Counted from the first letter of the stretch, positions 1 through 13,599 are shown. The stretch: 64,000 nt of DNA from Typhlomys cinereus (GCA_023101885.1 JALPQD010000639.1:905465-969464), one strand, 5' to 3'. Made by a program: numbers and translations. Notes: generated from the letters alone by a model not told the origin.

Positions 1-1980
1 CTCCTGCCTTCCTTTCTGAGGATACTCTATTCTGAGGACACGAGCAGGTCTGCTAATCTTCTGCCATCAGTGTGTGGTCCGCCCATGGTTGGACAGTCTC
101 AAATCCCAGCATTTAATTAAAATGACAAGTGGATTGAACAGCAGTTCCAAAGGAAAGTGTTCTTTTGTGGTCCTGAAGAAACCAGCATGGGCAGAATTGG
201 ACTATAAAAAGGCTCTTAATACCATTGCTTAGTACCCTTTCTCTGTACGTAGGTTTCATGTCATTCCTGGCTTAATTAAATGAGGGAAAATGTTTTAGTC
301 ACATGAATGTTTAGTCTAAAAAGTACATTAAAATATTCCATTTTTTCCATTGCTCCATGTTAACATTTTCGTGCTAAAATAATAATAGTATGCCTACTTG
401 ATGTGTTTGGATGCTTGACATCATATGCAATTATTTCATTATTCTAGTCCCTATATGAGGAAATAGGAGCTAAATCTCTCCTGTACTGAAATAAATTGAT
501 GCATGAACCACCAAAACCTCTGCAATTTCACATAACTCCTCCCTGTTTCATTGGGGTGAAGGATGGAAGGAGGTGCTTTGTTTATAATGAATAACCATGT
601 TTCTTTCAATACGGATGGCTCTCCTCAGGAGAATGAGGATTTATTTGGATGGAGACCTTATGCCTCTTTTGAATTACTTTAGATCTCTTGTTTTTATTTG
701 ATTATTCATTTGTTGTTGGGTGTTGCTGGAGATACTGTCTTATAATCCTGCCTAGACTGAGCGAAACTCACAAAGTCATAAGGGGCAAGCTTATGTTTTC
801 CATGTGCTGGAATTTTAGGCATATGCTTACTTCCACATTGGACTGCCATTGGATATTAACAAAGTCACACACTTTAAAAAACCAAATTCTTTTTTTTTAG
901 AGTGAATAGATGAGATAAAGAAAAAAAAGAAAGGAATAGACATAGAATAATCTAATTACAAAGAATGAATCTACCTTAAGTTAAACTAATATATTCTTAT
1001 TCTTTTATTAATTTGTTCTTTCTTCTACCTTTATGCCACGTAAACTGACCATGAAATGAAATACATCATCCAAAATGGAATTTGAACAAATATATGATCA
1101 GTAAGATAGTTACCATAATGTTTTACATACGTACAGGAACACCACACAAATACAAACGCATAACATACATACATGCATACACATATATGCACGCACACAT
1201 ACATGAATACACATGTGTGCACACACATACACACACGGGTACATGTGCGCATGTGCCTTATAAGACAGCTAGTTAGAGAGGAGTGGACATTTTTTCCCAT
1301 TCACACTTCACAAGGATTCCTCACATGAATCTGCTCGAGATAATGAGATTTCTCATCAAGCACATTTAGTTTCAAGTGTGGTTACACCTCCTGTTTTCTA
1401 CTTTTGTGATCTTAGATACACAATTTCACCTTTAAGTCTGTTTGTTCAATCTATACAATTGGTATAATAATATCAATTTATGGGGCAATAAACTGTAATG
1501 AAATGGTGCTCCTAAGGTTCCTGGTACTGTGCATGAAGCATACCTGCTCAATAACCCTAGCAGCCTTTTCTCATAACTCATCTGTGATAATGAGGAGGCA
1601 TTTTGCCTTGCCTTCCTTGGGTGTGTGTTTTCACAGGCATGCTCTGACGGGCTTTGCATTTTACAATGGATTACTGTCAAAGTGAGTAGGCTATAGCTTG
1701 TTGCATTTTGTCTTTTATGGGCATGTGATGAATGAGAAGTGGTGGTGTGACATCATAAAAGCAGCTCTGAACAGAGAAAAGTGAAACCAGTTCTAAATCT
1801 CTAGCCCAACACACTGTCATGGTGTGAACTTGAATCTGTCACCTGGTGACTCTGGGCCTGACTTATTTCACCTTGTAAAGAACGCTATGATCTCACTCAG
1901 ATCTTGCCAGAAAGTTGACCCAAACCCAGGATTTTCCCAGTCCTTTGAGATCTGACTTTATAATATCTGACTTTTTAATT
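1..1980. other. Unique AT-rich sequence, no gene recognised
   Basis: I see no exon, RNA gene or clear transposon here. A loose CA-rich simple repeat with interspersed ATAC and ATGC steps lies at about 1140-1245. The short open frames lack known motifs and have no coding character; the one overlapping the CA-rich stretch is low-complexity. Confidence 0.5.
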
Positions 1981-2227
1981 CTCTCTCTCTTTCTCTCTTC
2001 TCTCTCTTTCTTTCTTCTTGTTTTACTGAAGTAAGGTCTCTAGCCCTAACTGGTCTTACTCTGGTTATGCAGTCAAGAATACGTGAGCTTGAACTCTTGA
2101 TCTCTTGATCATCCTGTCTCCACCTGTCACTCGCTGTGATTGTAGGCACACCTGATTAACATGGTACTGCAGATGCAACTCAGGGTTGTGCATACTAGGC
2201 AATGCTATACCAACTTAGCTACACACC
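1981..2227 (-). repeat. B4-type SINE (ID head plus B1-like body)
   Basis: Read on the minus strand, the element starts with a tRNA-like ID head (tagctaagttggtatagc, then gcctagtatgc and an imperfect B box). It continues into a B1/7SL-like body containing the degraded motifs for 'caggtgtgcctacaatcac' and 'gagttcaagctcacg'. A pyrimidine-rich stretch at 1981-2030 on the plus strand is the A-rich tail. The ID-then-B1 order is that of rodent B4 elements. It is well diverged and therefore old. The family name is from memory. Confidence 0.65.
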
Positions 2228-5200
2228 ATGTTTCTCATTTCTTTTACTTTTTCTTATAAGATGTCATTAGGGACCATGTAGAAAGAAAGCAAGAAATATA
2301 CTGTTTGATAAATATGTTTACATTGAAGAAAATCTTCTAAATCAATAATTGATATAATATACACATATCATGGATAGATAGCTTGTAAGTATTGATATAT
2401 TGCCATTGTGACTGAGAAAGTGATTCTATTTGAATTTATTAAGATTTTAATAGAAAGAGCTACATGTAACTGATAGATGTAGTACAGAACAGGGCGTGCA
2501 ATACTATAGGAAGACACCATGCCACATGCACTCTGAAGGACTAGGTATGACATGTAAATAAACTTGGCAGATTATTATGAAAATTTGCATATGTTTGGGG
2601 TAACATATGTGACATACGGACATTTTAGAGGGGAATGAAGTTCTGACATATGAAGTGATCATTTTCTTCTGCATGAATTCTTAATTAGAAAATGTGTCGT
2701 GAATGATTTTCTATTCATGTAGTTTTGAAACATGTGGAATAACTTAATTAGCATTTTTCATTGCCTTACAGATTTATGATTATAATGGAAATACATAAAA
2801 TATATTCTAAGTACCTTTCAAAAGCATTATACTACTCTCAGCATGTTATCCAGTCACTTATTTTTTTTTAATTTTCTTCTCAGTTTCATTCTTTTACATT
2901 AAAAAGGAAATGAATGTTCACAATAAAAGCCTATGGATTGTGGTTTATCAAGCACCCATTTTTGAGCATCCTTTTTCTTTGGTAAATCAAACAATAGTAG
3001 TTGAATAGGTATGAATGTATTAATCGCCTCAATCCTGAGACAAAAATATCTTGCCAATATAAAAATAGGATTATTTTATATCACATTTCAAGGGCACAGT
3101 CCACCCTAGCACAGAAGTCATTGGGGTCCACATTCACACAGCTTCTGTAGTCACAAAGCAGAGACTGAATGAATGTTTTTACACTCCGCTAGATTTTTCC
3201 TTACCATGGAGTTCAGGATGTGAGCTCATTACAAGGTGCTCCAGGCATTTCCGATGTGTCTTCCTATCTCCATTGGTATTTTTCTGGAAATTCCCTCATA
3301 CACAGGCCCAGAGATGTATGTTCATGGTGATTTCCAATCCTCTAGTTGACAATCAAGAATAACTAACCAAATATGGATTATTTTAAAGAAGAATTTGGAA
3401 ACTTATATCCTGAATAGTCCCAGTTTTCAATGCTATAGTATAAGTAAAAAAAATAAAAATTATAAAGGAAATTTTTTGAACTTTAGTCAGACTATGCAGG
3501 GCAATATAAGGAAATGCTGGAAAAATATTAATAATGGAAAAAAGCCAGTATTTGTAATTTTATGGCAATAAAATGTTAATATTCTGTTTAATAGTTCCAT
3601 TTGTTTACAATATTTAATATTTGATAGTTTGATTACAAACAATAAAAGTTCCAGATTCTTGGCTAAAGCAAAGCTTGCATTTTTCCCTATAATATCAAAA
3701 ATCACAGAACAATTATTTATAACACTGTGTATCTTGGAAAGTGATCCTATAAAACAAACCATTTGGATCCCACAATGAGAAGATCTAAGGTTCAGGGTCC
3801 AGAGTTTTCTGGTCTGGTTGCACACTATGCTAAAATGATGAGGGAAAAGCTGATTTATGATCCTCCAATGGCTGCGTAATTAAAAGTTTCAGGAGAAAGA
3901 CACTGAATCTTACATATTTCCCCTCTGCTTGGCATAGAGCACTGATTAGGTGGTTCTCACTGGAAAAATCAACAGGCACTTCATGGGCTTCTGCTTAGGG
4001 TCTCATATGTGGTCTGTCAGCTGTGTAATTCTTCTCGTCAGGAAGGTTCTTTGAAACTTTGTGAGGTCAGTCCTTACACATGTGATTTATGGCTCTGAAA
4101 ATCCAGCTGCTTTGTGAACCATGTTTCTTTTAGGTTTGTTTAGCTGTATTTTGATTGGATTTGTTTTTGCTTCCTCTTGCCCCCAACCGAGGTTGCTTCA
4201 TAGGAGACTGCAACATGCAGATTTACTTTTAAAACTGCAACAGAAAAATATATTGCCCATTGGATATCTGGCTAATATGTATGCCTTTCAACACTAACTC
4301 TCTAGGAATGTCCACTGAGCAGTAAGAGGGAAAGCTTTTATTGACAGTTTATTGGGAATGTGGATCAAGCTCATATAACTGTGGGCCTTACAGAGGTGGA
4401 GAGAGTCTGTTGTGTGATGTCATGGCCAGCACTTGATGTTTTCTTCAGATTTTTCCTTGTAAAAGAAGCAGACCTTACTAGAAAATATTCCAAACAGATG
4501 TTCTTAGCTCTGGCTTCAGTACTGCTTCAGTTCAGAGTTGGTTAGGTCTTTAAACATTCTTCACAGGGTGCCACATGCGGGAGTCTTGACTCTATATGTA
4601 ATATTTATGATCACATTACAATGAGTCTATTTATGGTGTAAGTTTTTACATTACTCATAGGGTCATCAAGTTAAAGTTTAATATACCAAGCCATCTCTGC
4701 AATACCCATTTCTCCTTGTCTTAATTTTCAGTAGTACCCAATGCAAGTATGAGAATAAGTGCATTTACAAAATGTGAGAAGGTGAAAGTGGTCAGGAGCA
4801 GTGATAATTTCCAGGAGGTGACACAAAAATGTACCAGTGAATATACACATGCATTTTTCAAGCATGTATTCTAAAGATCATTCATAGGCATGCTTAAGCT
4901 GAAAATAGCCACAAGAGAAATGAAAACTTTGCAAAGGCAAGAAACATCTTTTGCACAAAATCTCATGAATTTATCATTCACAGAAGACAATTACTATGTT
5001 ATGCTTTTAGTCCTATAATAATGATACTCTCTGACTTGAAAATATACAAGTCAGAATTGTAAGAGGAAAGTAACTTCATAATTATTTGGCTACATTTTTC
5101 AAAAATTATGTAGATAGTTGCTAATTTCAGAAGCTACAATAAAGAATTTACATTGAGATGTACCTTAAATCGTCTTATTAGTAATGTATCATTAAACATT

Positions 5201-5520
5201 TACTAGGAAAAAAGAAAGCAGCTAAAACTCAAGGTAGGGAATGAGGAAGGCAGGGATGAGAACTGCTTGATTTCTACAAGACATTTGAAAACATGACCAC
5301 ATGAGTGAGAAGAATGATATAAAACAAATGTAAAATTAAGCATAGAGAGAAAAGTAGATACATAGAAGCTTCTGTATGTTGCTCATGAACCAGTTGGCAC
5401 ATTGTCCAGCTCCATTCCACTCTCACATATTCTTGGACTCCCCTGATTTTCTTTATAAGGAAGGGCAGGCAGCTTGCAGCCAACCTTCTGGACCCCTCAG
5501 AGAGCCCTAGAAAAGTCTAT
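2228..5520. other. Unique AT-rich sequence, nothing recognised
   Basis: No reading frame shows a known domain. I saw no tRNA, snRNA or clear SINE/LINE signature in this 3.3-kb stretch. Short A/T runs occur, but no long microsatellite. Confidence 0.45.
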
Positions 5521-6190
5521 GCTTACAAAGACAGCACCAGCTGTTGACTTGCAGTAAACCACATCAGAAGCAAAGAAAACAAGGAAGTTGGTGGCCAAAA
5601 CTTGCAGTCCTCCAGCTAGTGGACCACGGCCGACTGCCTACATCCTTCCTTCGTGCTGTAGAACAAACAGCAGGTCTTGATTCACTGCAGCCATGTCCTC
5701 AAGGTTACATGCCTACAAATAAATATCCTCACTGATATTGCTGTGAGAACATTCTCAAATGTTTTACGGAGCTTTTCCTCGGGAGTAGCTCAATGCCATC
5801 TTGGACTTTGTCCTCAGTCTAAAGTAAGGACAATGTTGTATAACAATATTGAACATACTATCCTGGAGGAAGACAGAGCAAGTAAACAGCTCTTTAGGCT
5901 CCTGAAACTAGCAAAATGGGCGGAGGAGGGAGCTCTCTCCACATGAAGAAATGCAGTCTACCTGTTGGCGGAGGAAATTCTGAAGGAGATGCTGAGCAGT
6001 CTGCAAGAGATGTCAAGCTATACAAAAGTCTGGAGGAGACTCTCCTACCAACAAGTCATGCATCAAAACCTCAGGGGTGTAGCTTCCATGAGTCTCATCC
6101 ACATTAGGATGGATTTTCTGTTGACATAGCTGCCTTGCGCTATTCCAGCAAGTAATCCTCACCCCCCCTTCCTTTAAGTGGCTCCAGTGA
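5521..6190. other. Unidentified, more GC-rich island within AT-rich sequence
   Basis: Composition shifts here to a more balanced, less A/T-run-rich sequence, with several overlapping open frames on both strands (5677-5946 +, 5916-6107 +, 6013-6315 -). None shows a recognisable protein motif. It could be an old LTR or ERV fragment, a decayed processed pseudogene or conserved unique sequence, and I cannot choose between them. Confidence 0.3.
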
Positions 6191-7472
6191 ATTTGTTGGT
6201 TCATCAACTTTTGGATCTTGATATAATTGCTACTTTGGTCTGTTATCCAAATCCTATCTAGGTGGAGAGACAGTTGTGTGAAGTCTTCATAGGAAAAAGT
6301 ACCATAAAACATCAAGAAATAAAGGAAAAGTGAAAAAATTCAAAAGGAAGTAAAGTGAGGAGGGGAAAAAAGGGAAAGAAGACAAATTTGTGTCACGCAA
6401 TCCTTAATGACCCATGGAAGTATTTTACTTCCACTAAAAAGAATCTCTGAAAATTTCAGAATTGTGCTTATATGATACACATAAAAACGCTACCACAGCT
6501 GGTGTATCTGAATGCAAAGTCCACATTACTAATTCTTCTGCCAATCTCTTGCTGACTCAAATGGAAAGATTGCATGAAAGGTACACAAAGGTAGGTTCAA
6601 AGCGTGGGTGTGTGACCCATAAGAGATCATACAAGACTTTACAGATATCTAGTGTCACTAAAGTCAGTAGACTAGGACATGCTCACTAAGTTATTAAAGG
6701 CAAGTACCTGTGGTCAATGAGGAAAAAAAACTAAAAGGAAGAGAATTAATATAAGATGTTATGGAAGATAAAAAGACAGAGGACCCCCCGGTATGGACCA
6801 TAAAAGTCCATAAGCACTAGGGAATGAGGAAGCAAAGACCACATATGGGATGCAAGAACATTAGGGCAGTGGCCAGAGCAGCAGCAGCAGCACCCCATAT
6901 GTAATACACCCCAGGAACTTAGCACAACACAGTCCAAGGGACTTGATACTGAAAAGAAAATGTTCTGTAGTTATGCTGTCTAACACATGTGTCTGAAATG
7001 TGGCCAGTGCAACTGAGAAGCTCAATTATTAACGTACATTTCAATTTTGAATAGTTGCATGTGTTTCAAGGCTATTGTGTTGGGCAGCATAGCTAGAGCA
7101 GCAGGGTTTCAGGGAAACATGATGTATGGACTAACTCTGATAGACATCAAACCCTAAAGGAATATAGAACTGTGACTATAGACCATCAGGCTTGTAGAAC
7201 TTATCACAAAATAAACTTGTTATCCAACAGCTGCCATTTTGCAAAGCCTCCACTTTAGCCAATTGGTCATTTTGTAAAAACAATACTTCCAGTCTATGTG
7301 CAATGCCTTTATTTTCTCTTAGATCCCAGGCAAATCTTAATAACTCCCAAAACAAAACAAAAAAACATTGTGGCCCCACCAAAACTCTCTCTAGTCTTCT
7401 GTTCTCTCTTCTCCTGGTCAGCAAGATTTCTGGTTTCTCTACCCACTCCCTCCTGCCAGGCAGTCATGAAAG

Positions 7473-7476
<4 letters not shown>
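6191..7476. other. Unique sequence, nothing firmly recognised
   Basis: No domain-bearing frame and no clear repeat family was seen. A (GCA)n-like run of about six units at about 6877-6895 is the only simple repeat. Confidence 0.4.

Positions 7477-7521
<45 letters not shown>
7477..7521. repeat. (TC)n microsatellite
   Basis: An essentially perfect TC dinucleotide run of about 45 bp. It creates spurious Ser-Leu repeat frames on the plus strand. Confidence 0.95.
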
Positions 7522-7524
<3 letters not shown>

Positions 7525-7624
7525 CTGACCTAAACTATCTCTTCTGTTTTAGTAATCTCCCACCTTAAGGCTCAACTATGGCTTCCTTGGCTCCCAGACC
7601 CTCAGTTCTATCTGAAGTGTCTCT

Positions 7625-7674
7625 GAATTAGTCAGGATTCTCTGGAAGAATAGAATCGCTAGAATGCTACATAT

Positions 7675-7729
<55 letters not shown>

Positions 7730-7790
7730 AACATTATATATATATTAAACAGACTCACAATAAAGGTATAATACTTCAAAGTAGCTGCCT
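7625..7790. repeat. Possible rodent interspersed repeat around a (TG)n array
   Basis: The start 'gaattagtcaggattctct' resembles the edge of a common rodent interspersed repeat of LTR or DNA type. The interior is taken over by the (TG)n run, and the far end is unclear. The family is not named because I cannot verify it. Confidence 0.3.
7679..7726. repeat. (TG)n microsatellite
   Basis: A near-perfect TG run of about 48 bp, bordered on the right by a short (TA)n stretch. On the minus strand it gives a spurious Thr-His repeat frame. Confidence 0.95.
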
Positions 7791-9084
7791 GTGGTTGCTT
7801 CCTTTTTTACTGTAGGTTTGAAAACGCTGGGCTCCTATGTAAGGGATGAGCAAACAGCAAACAGCAGCAAGGCTCATGAGCCCCGGCTTCAAAGGCAGTG
7901 GGAGTGGGAAGGTGGAAAAGCCCCAGCTCTATGTCAGCCAAGGATGTAGGCAGTAGTGGCAGCAGTAGCAAAGAAAGTAAAGAAGTCTGAAGAAGGCAAA
8001 GATGCTCAAAGATTGAACTCAAGAGCAAATTGACACAGGATAAGGGAAGAGCAAGTCCCTCCTTGTACTACCTGTTATCCGCCACTGGAAAGTACCACCC
8101 ACTGTGGTACCATATCAATTAAGTACCTGCAGACTTGTTCAGGGGCCTGCTCCAACCATGGACTCTCTACAGTTGTACCCCAAATAGCCTGCAACTGTCA
8201 AGTTGGCACTCAGATCCAACCCTAACACTCTCCCTTGTATCAGTTTCATATCAGTTTCTCTACAGTCATGCACCTGCAAGTAATGTCCACACGTGGTCAG
8301 AGTCACTCTCTGTCCCTTTCTTCCTCCCCTGCCAACCTAATAGAACTGGGATTGGATGATATAGAGAAAGCCACTGTTCCACGTGCTATTCTGGCATGAC
8401 TAACAACAAAGAAAGTTCTCATTTCTTCCTTTTCATGAAGCTTACCTGATGTATTTAGTCTTTTTCATGTATTTTCAGACCTTCTTCTTGTATTTATATG
8501 CATAGCTACATCTCTCTCAAATTAAAAACAAGTATCCTTTCTCAATGAGAGAAACAACAGTCTTCCCAGGGCATTCAGATGTTCTTTAACCACTTCTCCC
8601 CTCGCATTAGCAAGCTGCTTGAAAGAGCATCATGTAGCAAATTGTGCTCAAATCTTTCTCTCCTATCTATTCTTTTCCTGCTGATCAGTGATCATGTTCC
8701 TGAAACTGTTGCATACCAATAAAAGTCTCATAGTCAACATGTATGAAGCTCCTCCTAAATTTGAATTTTAATTGAGTACTGCATGAGCATTTGTCATTGT
8801 TAAATGTTCCTGGGAAGTAACATCTTCCAGGGCTTTATTATCTGAATCTTGTTTCCCTTTCTTTTTGCACCTTCATTTTATTTTCTTCTTAATTTTCCCA
8901 TCTTAAAATTTGGAGGTTGTCAAAGAATCTTCTGAAAACTCTTGTTTGCTCCCATTGTAGACCCTTCCTAATGGCTCTTATTCAGTACTTGTCAGCTCCA
9001 ATGTTTAACTTGGTGTCACTTGTTGGAAAAGTACTTTTTGTTGGGCAGCTGTATTAATTCATCCAATAAGCACAGCCATGTGGA
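7791..9084. other. Unique sequence, nothing firmly recognised
   Basis: Some of 7790-8200 may continue the interspersed repeat that begins near 7625. No coding exon or RNA gene was seen. Confidence 0.35.
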
Positions 9085-9215
9085 AAGACAGACACTGCTG
9101 TCTCTATTGTTCCCAGGAGAAGCTGATGCTCACAGATGTCAAACAATTTTCTCAAGGTTGAACCACTGGTAAGATATGTAGCTGGACATTGCATTGTAAG
9201 CACAGCATTTCTAGG
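9085..9215 (+). repeat. MIR-like ancient SINE fragment
   Basis: The order of degraded MIR core motifs is visible: an 'agatgtcaaacaattttctc' block in place of the usual 'taacttgcccaaggtcac', then 'ccactggtaagatatgtagc', equivalent to the 'agctagtaagtggcagagc' region. Divergence is high, as expected for a pan-mammalian MIR. Confidence 0.5.
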
Positions 9216-10034
9216 TTTCTCTTTTGGACCTCCTGTCCCCTGCTGTCTACAATATAATCTCAATTGTCCCTCTTTCTTTTACAGTTTTATTTTGAACACG
9301 TGCAACAGCCCACACAGATTCATCCTAATAACTCTGTATGCAAAAGTCCACTTCCTGAATTTCATTCTGCTTGTGTGTCTGCATCAATGTTGTCTCGAAC
9401 TGAAAAGGGATATAATGAAGATTTATCTCCCTACCCAACCCCTAAGTGTCCAGATCAAAAGCCAGGAGGTCATTTTTATGTTTGTTTGAAATTCTTTACT
9501 GTCTTGTCTTCTGCATCCTGTACTTCCTTGTGATAGCTCAGAGCTATATTATTTCACAGAAGAAATTTCCTTACAACCTTCTATCTGGCCAGTTTTTCTC
9601 AGTCATACATCTCAGCCTTGCATCTCAGTCATATGTATAATCCATACCTAAAATTGCCAAATTCTTCTTTCTGTGCTGCAAAATAAATTTACTATAGCTC
9701 CTGTTCAAACTTTTGTAGAAGCTTCCCTCTGCATTATTTAAAATCTCTTTATAGCAAGGTAAATGAGCCTCTCATTTTCACAATGACCATGGCTTATAGT
9801 CCAAGCCTCTTCTCTTGCCCAATACCCATGTGACCTCCTGTAACAGTGACACTGGACTGCTCCCAGCAGTATGTTACTGTGGTTCTCGCAGCTTCCCAGT
9901 GAGAAGGATCTTGTCTCTTATATGCCAGACTTGCCTCGCCAAGCAATTCCTAGGACTTCCTCTTCTGCATTCTGACTCTTAACCTATTTTAAAGTTGCAG
10001 TTATTATGTTACAATTATACAACTCCATTTTTCT

Positions 10035-10128
10035 CTCCACTACCTAAGCGGAGGCACTGTTTTCTCACCCCGTGTGAATGCCTGTGGGTTAGAATTAAGT
10101 AAATGTTTGATGAATGACTGAATGCATG
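10035..10128 (+). repeat. L2-like 3' end
   Basis: The segment ends in 'taaatgtttgatgaatgact', which matches the characteristic 3' terminus of L2/L3-type LINEs (…aaatgtttgttgaatgaatg). It is preceded by a degraded version of the block before it. It is short and old; a chance match is possible. Confidence 0.4.
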
Positions 10129-11839
10129 CAATTAACCTTCCTCCAGACTGTCCTGTTTCTCTTGTTAAAAGCTAAGGTGTAGAGCAGTCTCCTGGTGCTT
10201 GATGAGAGGCTAAGCATTGCCTGTAAGCATTGCCTCTCTATCCAGCAGTCCTGAAACTCTTCTCTCTGGGCATGTATTTTCTCACATCTTGAAAACGGAA
10301 ATGCCACCCTGAAGACTGTTTCCCTTTGGTAAATTGTCCCTGGCAAGTATTCTGAGGCACAAGGGCGGGGCCTGGGGAGAGGAAGGAAGACCACACACAT
10401 ACAGCAGCACTCAAAGGCTTCCATTCCTGCTTCATCGCCTATTTGCACCCACTTCAAGAATGTCCTGACGCCTGGCAGAAGATTCCATGGCCATTATTAG
10501 AAAACTGTGCGAACCCCCAGACATTCATGAGTCTGTGTGAAAAATAAAGTCCCAGTCCCTAAAGTATAGGGAGAGGTGAGAAGTTATTTTCTATCTTTAG
10601 AAAAGAAGGAGGTGGGGCAAAGTGTATGGGTGTGTGGAGCAGGACTCCTCACAAGCAATTCCCAAACAAATTAAAAGCACATTTTTTTTAGCAGAAAGAA
10701 AAAAAAAGGTCATTACTGTGAATCCAAAAAGTAAACTGATAAAGTTATCTCATGAAAACTTGTTCTTCGCAACAACTGTGTGTAGAACATGCCCCTTGTG
10801 TGGGCAGGAGACGCATGGAGCCCACTAAATATGGCCAAAATGGAACCAGGGCTCATCACAGTTACTAACTGAGAAATACGATTATGCACCAAATACACAA
10901 GGTAAAGGAAGCTTAGGAAACATGTGAAAGAAAAAAAACTGCAATCATACCTTCAAACGAGTTTGCTTTCTTGTAAATGGCGGCATATGGGCAGAAAAGC
11001 AAAATACTTTATTGGCTGCAGTAAAGGAAGAGTGTGGTCTGTGGAAAAGTTAAACGTTGGGAGTATATGTAAGCATCTATGTTCCTGAGACACCTAAAAG
11101 TGATTGATGATAAAAATAAGAAGGTACCGAGGCCTCTCATGGGTTCCAGGAAGATGTTCTTTAGGGGAATAAAGCTGTGTATTAGAGAGGCTTAAAACCA
11201 ATTAGATATTTGAGGGTTGTATTCTCATGAAAACAACCAAACCATTAGAGCTGTGTGGCCTGATGGAGCTCAGAGGCCTGGAATCTAAAGACTGGAAGCA
11301 TCACATGTTCTGCATTCAATTACTGCTTCAAACTGGCACTGACCTTTCAAATAAACAGGACAGTTTGCAAGACCCAGGGAGCAAAGAGGAAAGAACAGTA
11401 CAGAGAAGTCTCTGCCCCATGATTCCCTCTATCAAATGAAACAGCCAGCTGCAACCCTGCTTTCCAAAATCTGCAGTCCTGTCTCCTGTTTGAAGCTTTG
11501 GGAAAATTGTATCCCCCAAACTAGTTTATTTTAAATAGAATTCTGGCTGGAATGAAAAGTCTCTTCCCTTTCTTTTGTTTGGAGGCTTCAATCAATAAAG
11601 CCTGAATCACTTCCTAGTGGGATTGTCCTACAGATGTGAAGGAATTTGTTTAGTTGTAGAAAATGTGAATGATGAAAGAATGATGAAGGGCTGAAGGGGA
11701 GAGAAGAGAAGTGGTAAAGAGAATAGCAAGGAAGAGAAGAGAAGGAAAAAAGAAGTCAATCCAGGTAGCAAGATACACAGCATATATGTTAATTATCATA
11801 TTTCATCTCACAAGTCAAGTCTCCTGGGAGCTACGTTCT
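10129..11839. other. Unique sequence, nothing recognised
   Basis: No gene was seen. One isolated GC box-like site ('gggcggggcc') lies near 10362-10371, but there is no CpG island or nearby exon to support a promoter. Confidence 0.45.
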
Positions 11840-12035
11840 ATAATTACATTCATTTTAGGGAGAAGGACAACCAGGCTTTGAGAAGTTAAAAATTGTTGAA
11901 ATCACATATTTTTTTAAAAAATTGTAGCTAGACCACCCAGTCAAGTGTATAGTGCATGAAATCACATTTTTATTTTAGAGAGAAGGATAACCAGGCTTAG
12001 AGAAGAAGAAGCAAATCACATGCTTGCAAGTAACT
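11840..12035 (+). repeat. Two MIR-like blocks in local duplication
   Basis: The block 'ttttagggagaaggacaacc' (about 11853) recurs as 'ttttagagagaaggataacc' (about 11973), followed in both copies by 'aggctt(t)gagaag' or 'aggcttagagaag' and an 'aatcaca' segment. The offset is about 120 bp. The shared block resembles the 'cagatgaggaaactgaggc' region of MIR. The family call is tentative, but the internal duplication is directly visible. Confidence 0.45.
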
Positions 12036-13009
12036 TCAAGTATAGGGAGGGGCCTTAGCTATTTCCATCTGCGTCCTCTCTTCCTGCAATAGACATGCTG
12101 TTGCTGAATATGGAGCCACCCGTAACCCCAAAGAAATGGCTTTCTTCAGGGGAAACAGTGTAGAAAAATAAACTTGGCCAAGTAATTTACATACTATATG
12201 TGACTAGAGTGAAACATGATTTTAAAGATATCTCCCTTTTGTTCTTAGACCACATTCCTCTCTGCAGTAAGCTGATACTCTTGTGAGTTCTAACATATAG
12301 ACATGAGACATACACAGCCCCTTGAAGAAGCAGGAAAAGGAAGGAAGGAATTTTTAGGAGCAAAAACTCACCCACAACTTCTAACTGCAAGCAGAAAGGG
12401 TTACATTTCCAGCAGCTTCCTACATAGGAGTCTCTGTTTTCCACTATTTTAGAATGATTAATGAATTGACCTCCCGTGTGTGCCACTCTGAAAAAACACC
12501 AAGTGTGCTTGGTTTGGCTGACTAGTAGAGAAGAACTCCTCACACAGAACAAAAAGGGCTGTTGTTTGCCAGTAGCTATGAACTTGTGGCTGCATCAACA
12601 CTTGCACTGTTAACAATAATCTTATCCAAGAGTGTATTCTTGTAGAACCTCGAGGGCTGGAGAAATATTTTATTGGCAGCATCCCTAAGCCTATAAGTAG
12701 CAATGTGTTTCAACAGAATGGAGCCTCACAATTCTCACCTAGTCTTGGATTTACTTTCATAGACAATCTTCTAAGGCTAGAAATAAGAGGCACGGCCTTC
12801 ATTGACTTTCTGCAAAGAAACAGGCTGTGCACGCACGCTTTGGTTCTTGAACTTCCTTGTAGAATTTTCCGTCCTAACAGTTTCTTTAAGGGGATAGCTT
12901 CTAGTTTGCAGAAACAAGTCTCTCACATGAATATACTTTTTCTGCTCTATACATCCCAGAGTTCTTTATAAATACCAGATCACATTTCCCATGTTTCCAC
13001 TACATGGAA
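12036..13009. other. Unique sequence, nothing recognised
   Basis: No domain-bearing reading frame, RNA gene or clear transposon was seen. Confidence 0.45.
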
Positions 13010-13019
13010 ATATATATAT

Positions 13020-13070
<51 letters not shown>
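13010..13070. repeat. (TA)n microsatellite
   Basis: A TA dinucleotide run of about 61 bp with one phase slip near 13030. It is an AT-only stretch that could extrude or unwind easily. Confidence 0.95.
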
Positions 13071-13072
<2 letters not shown>

Positions 13073-13599
13073 TTTTAGTTTGGGTAGAAAGCATAAATCT
13101 CTGCCTAAATTGAACTTGTTTTGATCTTGAAACAAGGTCCACAGTTAAAGAGAACAATAAGGTGTAGTAAGAAGCTAAATTTAAAACGGATAATAGAAAC
13201 TGTAGCTTACAAGCATGCAAACTATCTAGTGGCAATAAATCATTTCTGTCCATTGGGTGCTGGAAGAACTGTAAAGGCCAAAGCAGCAGAGAACCCTGCG
13301 TAATTAGCTGGCTCACATTATGATATGTCAATATAGATCTAAGTTACTCATGCAGGCTTGTGTCTTCCTTTCCACACACTGATTGAGCAAAGATTGATCT
13401 ATGCTTGCAATTGGCCGAGAATTCTGCTAGAACTGGGGTCACAGTGTACAGAGGGGAGTTTTTGGTTCCCAGGAAGGATGGGCATTCTAGGAAGTAAGCG
13501 GTCTTCCGAGAGGATAGAGTCAGAGGTGTTAAGGGAAGCAAAGACATGAGTGCTTCACCTATGTAAGACAAGTGGGAGAGGGAGAGGAGTATTGGATGT

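Noticed and set aside
1031..1300. Cys/Val-rich frame on the minus strand
   Set aside because: It is derived from the CA/ATAC-rich simple repeat at 1140-1245.
7303..7533. Ser/Leu-rich frames at the (TC)n tract
   Set aside because: They are produced by the microsatellite.
10362..10371. GC box as a possible promoter
   Set aside because: A single site without a CpG island, TATA box or adjacent exon.
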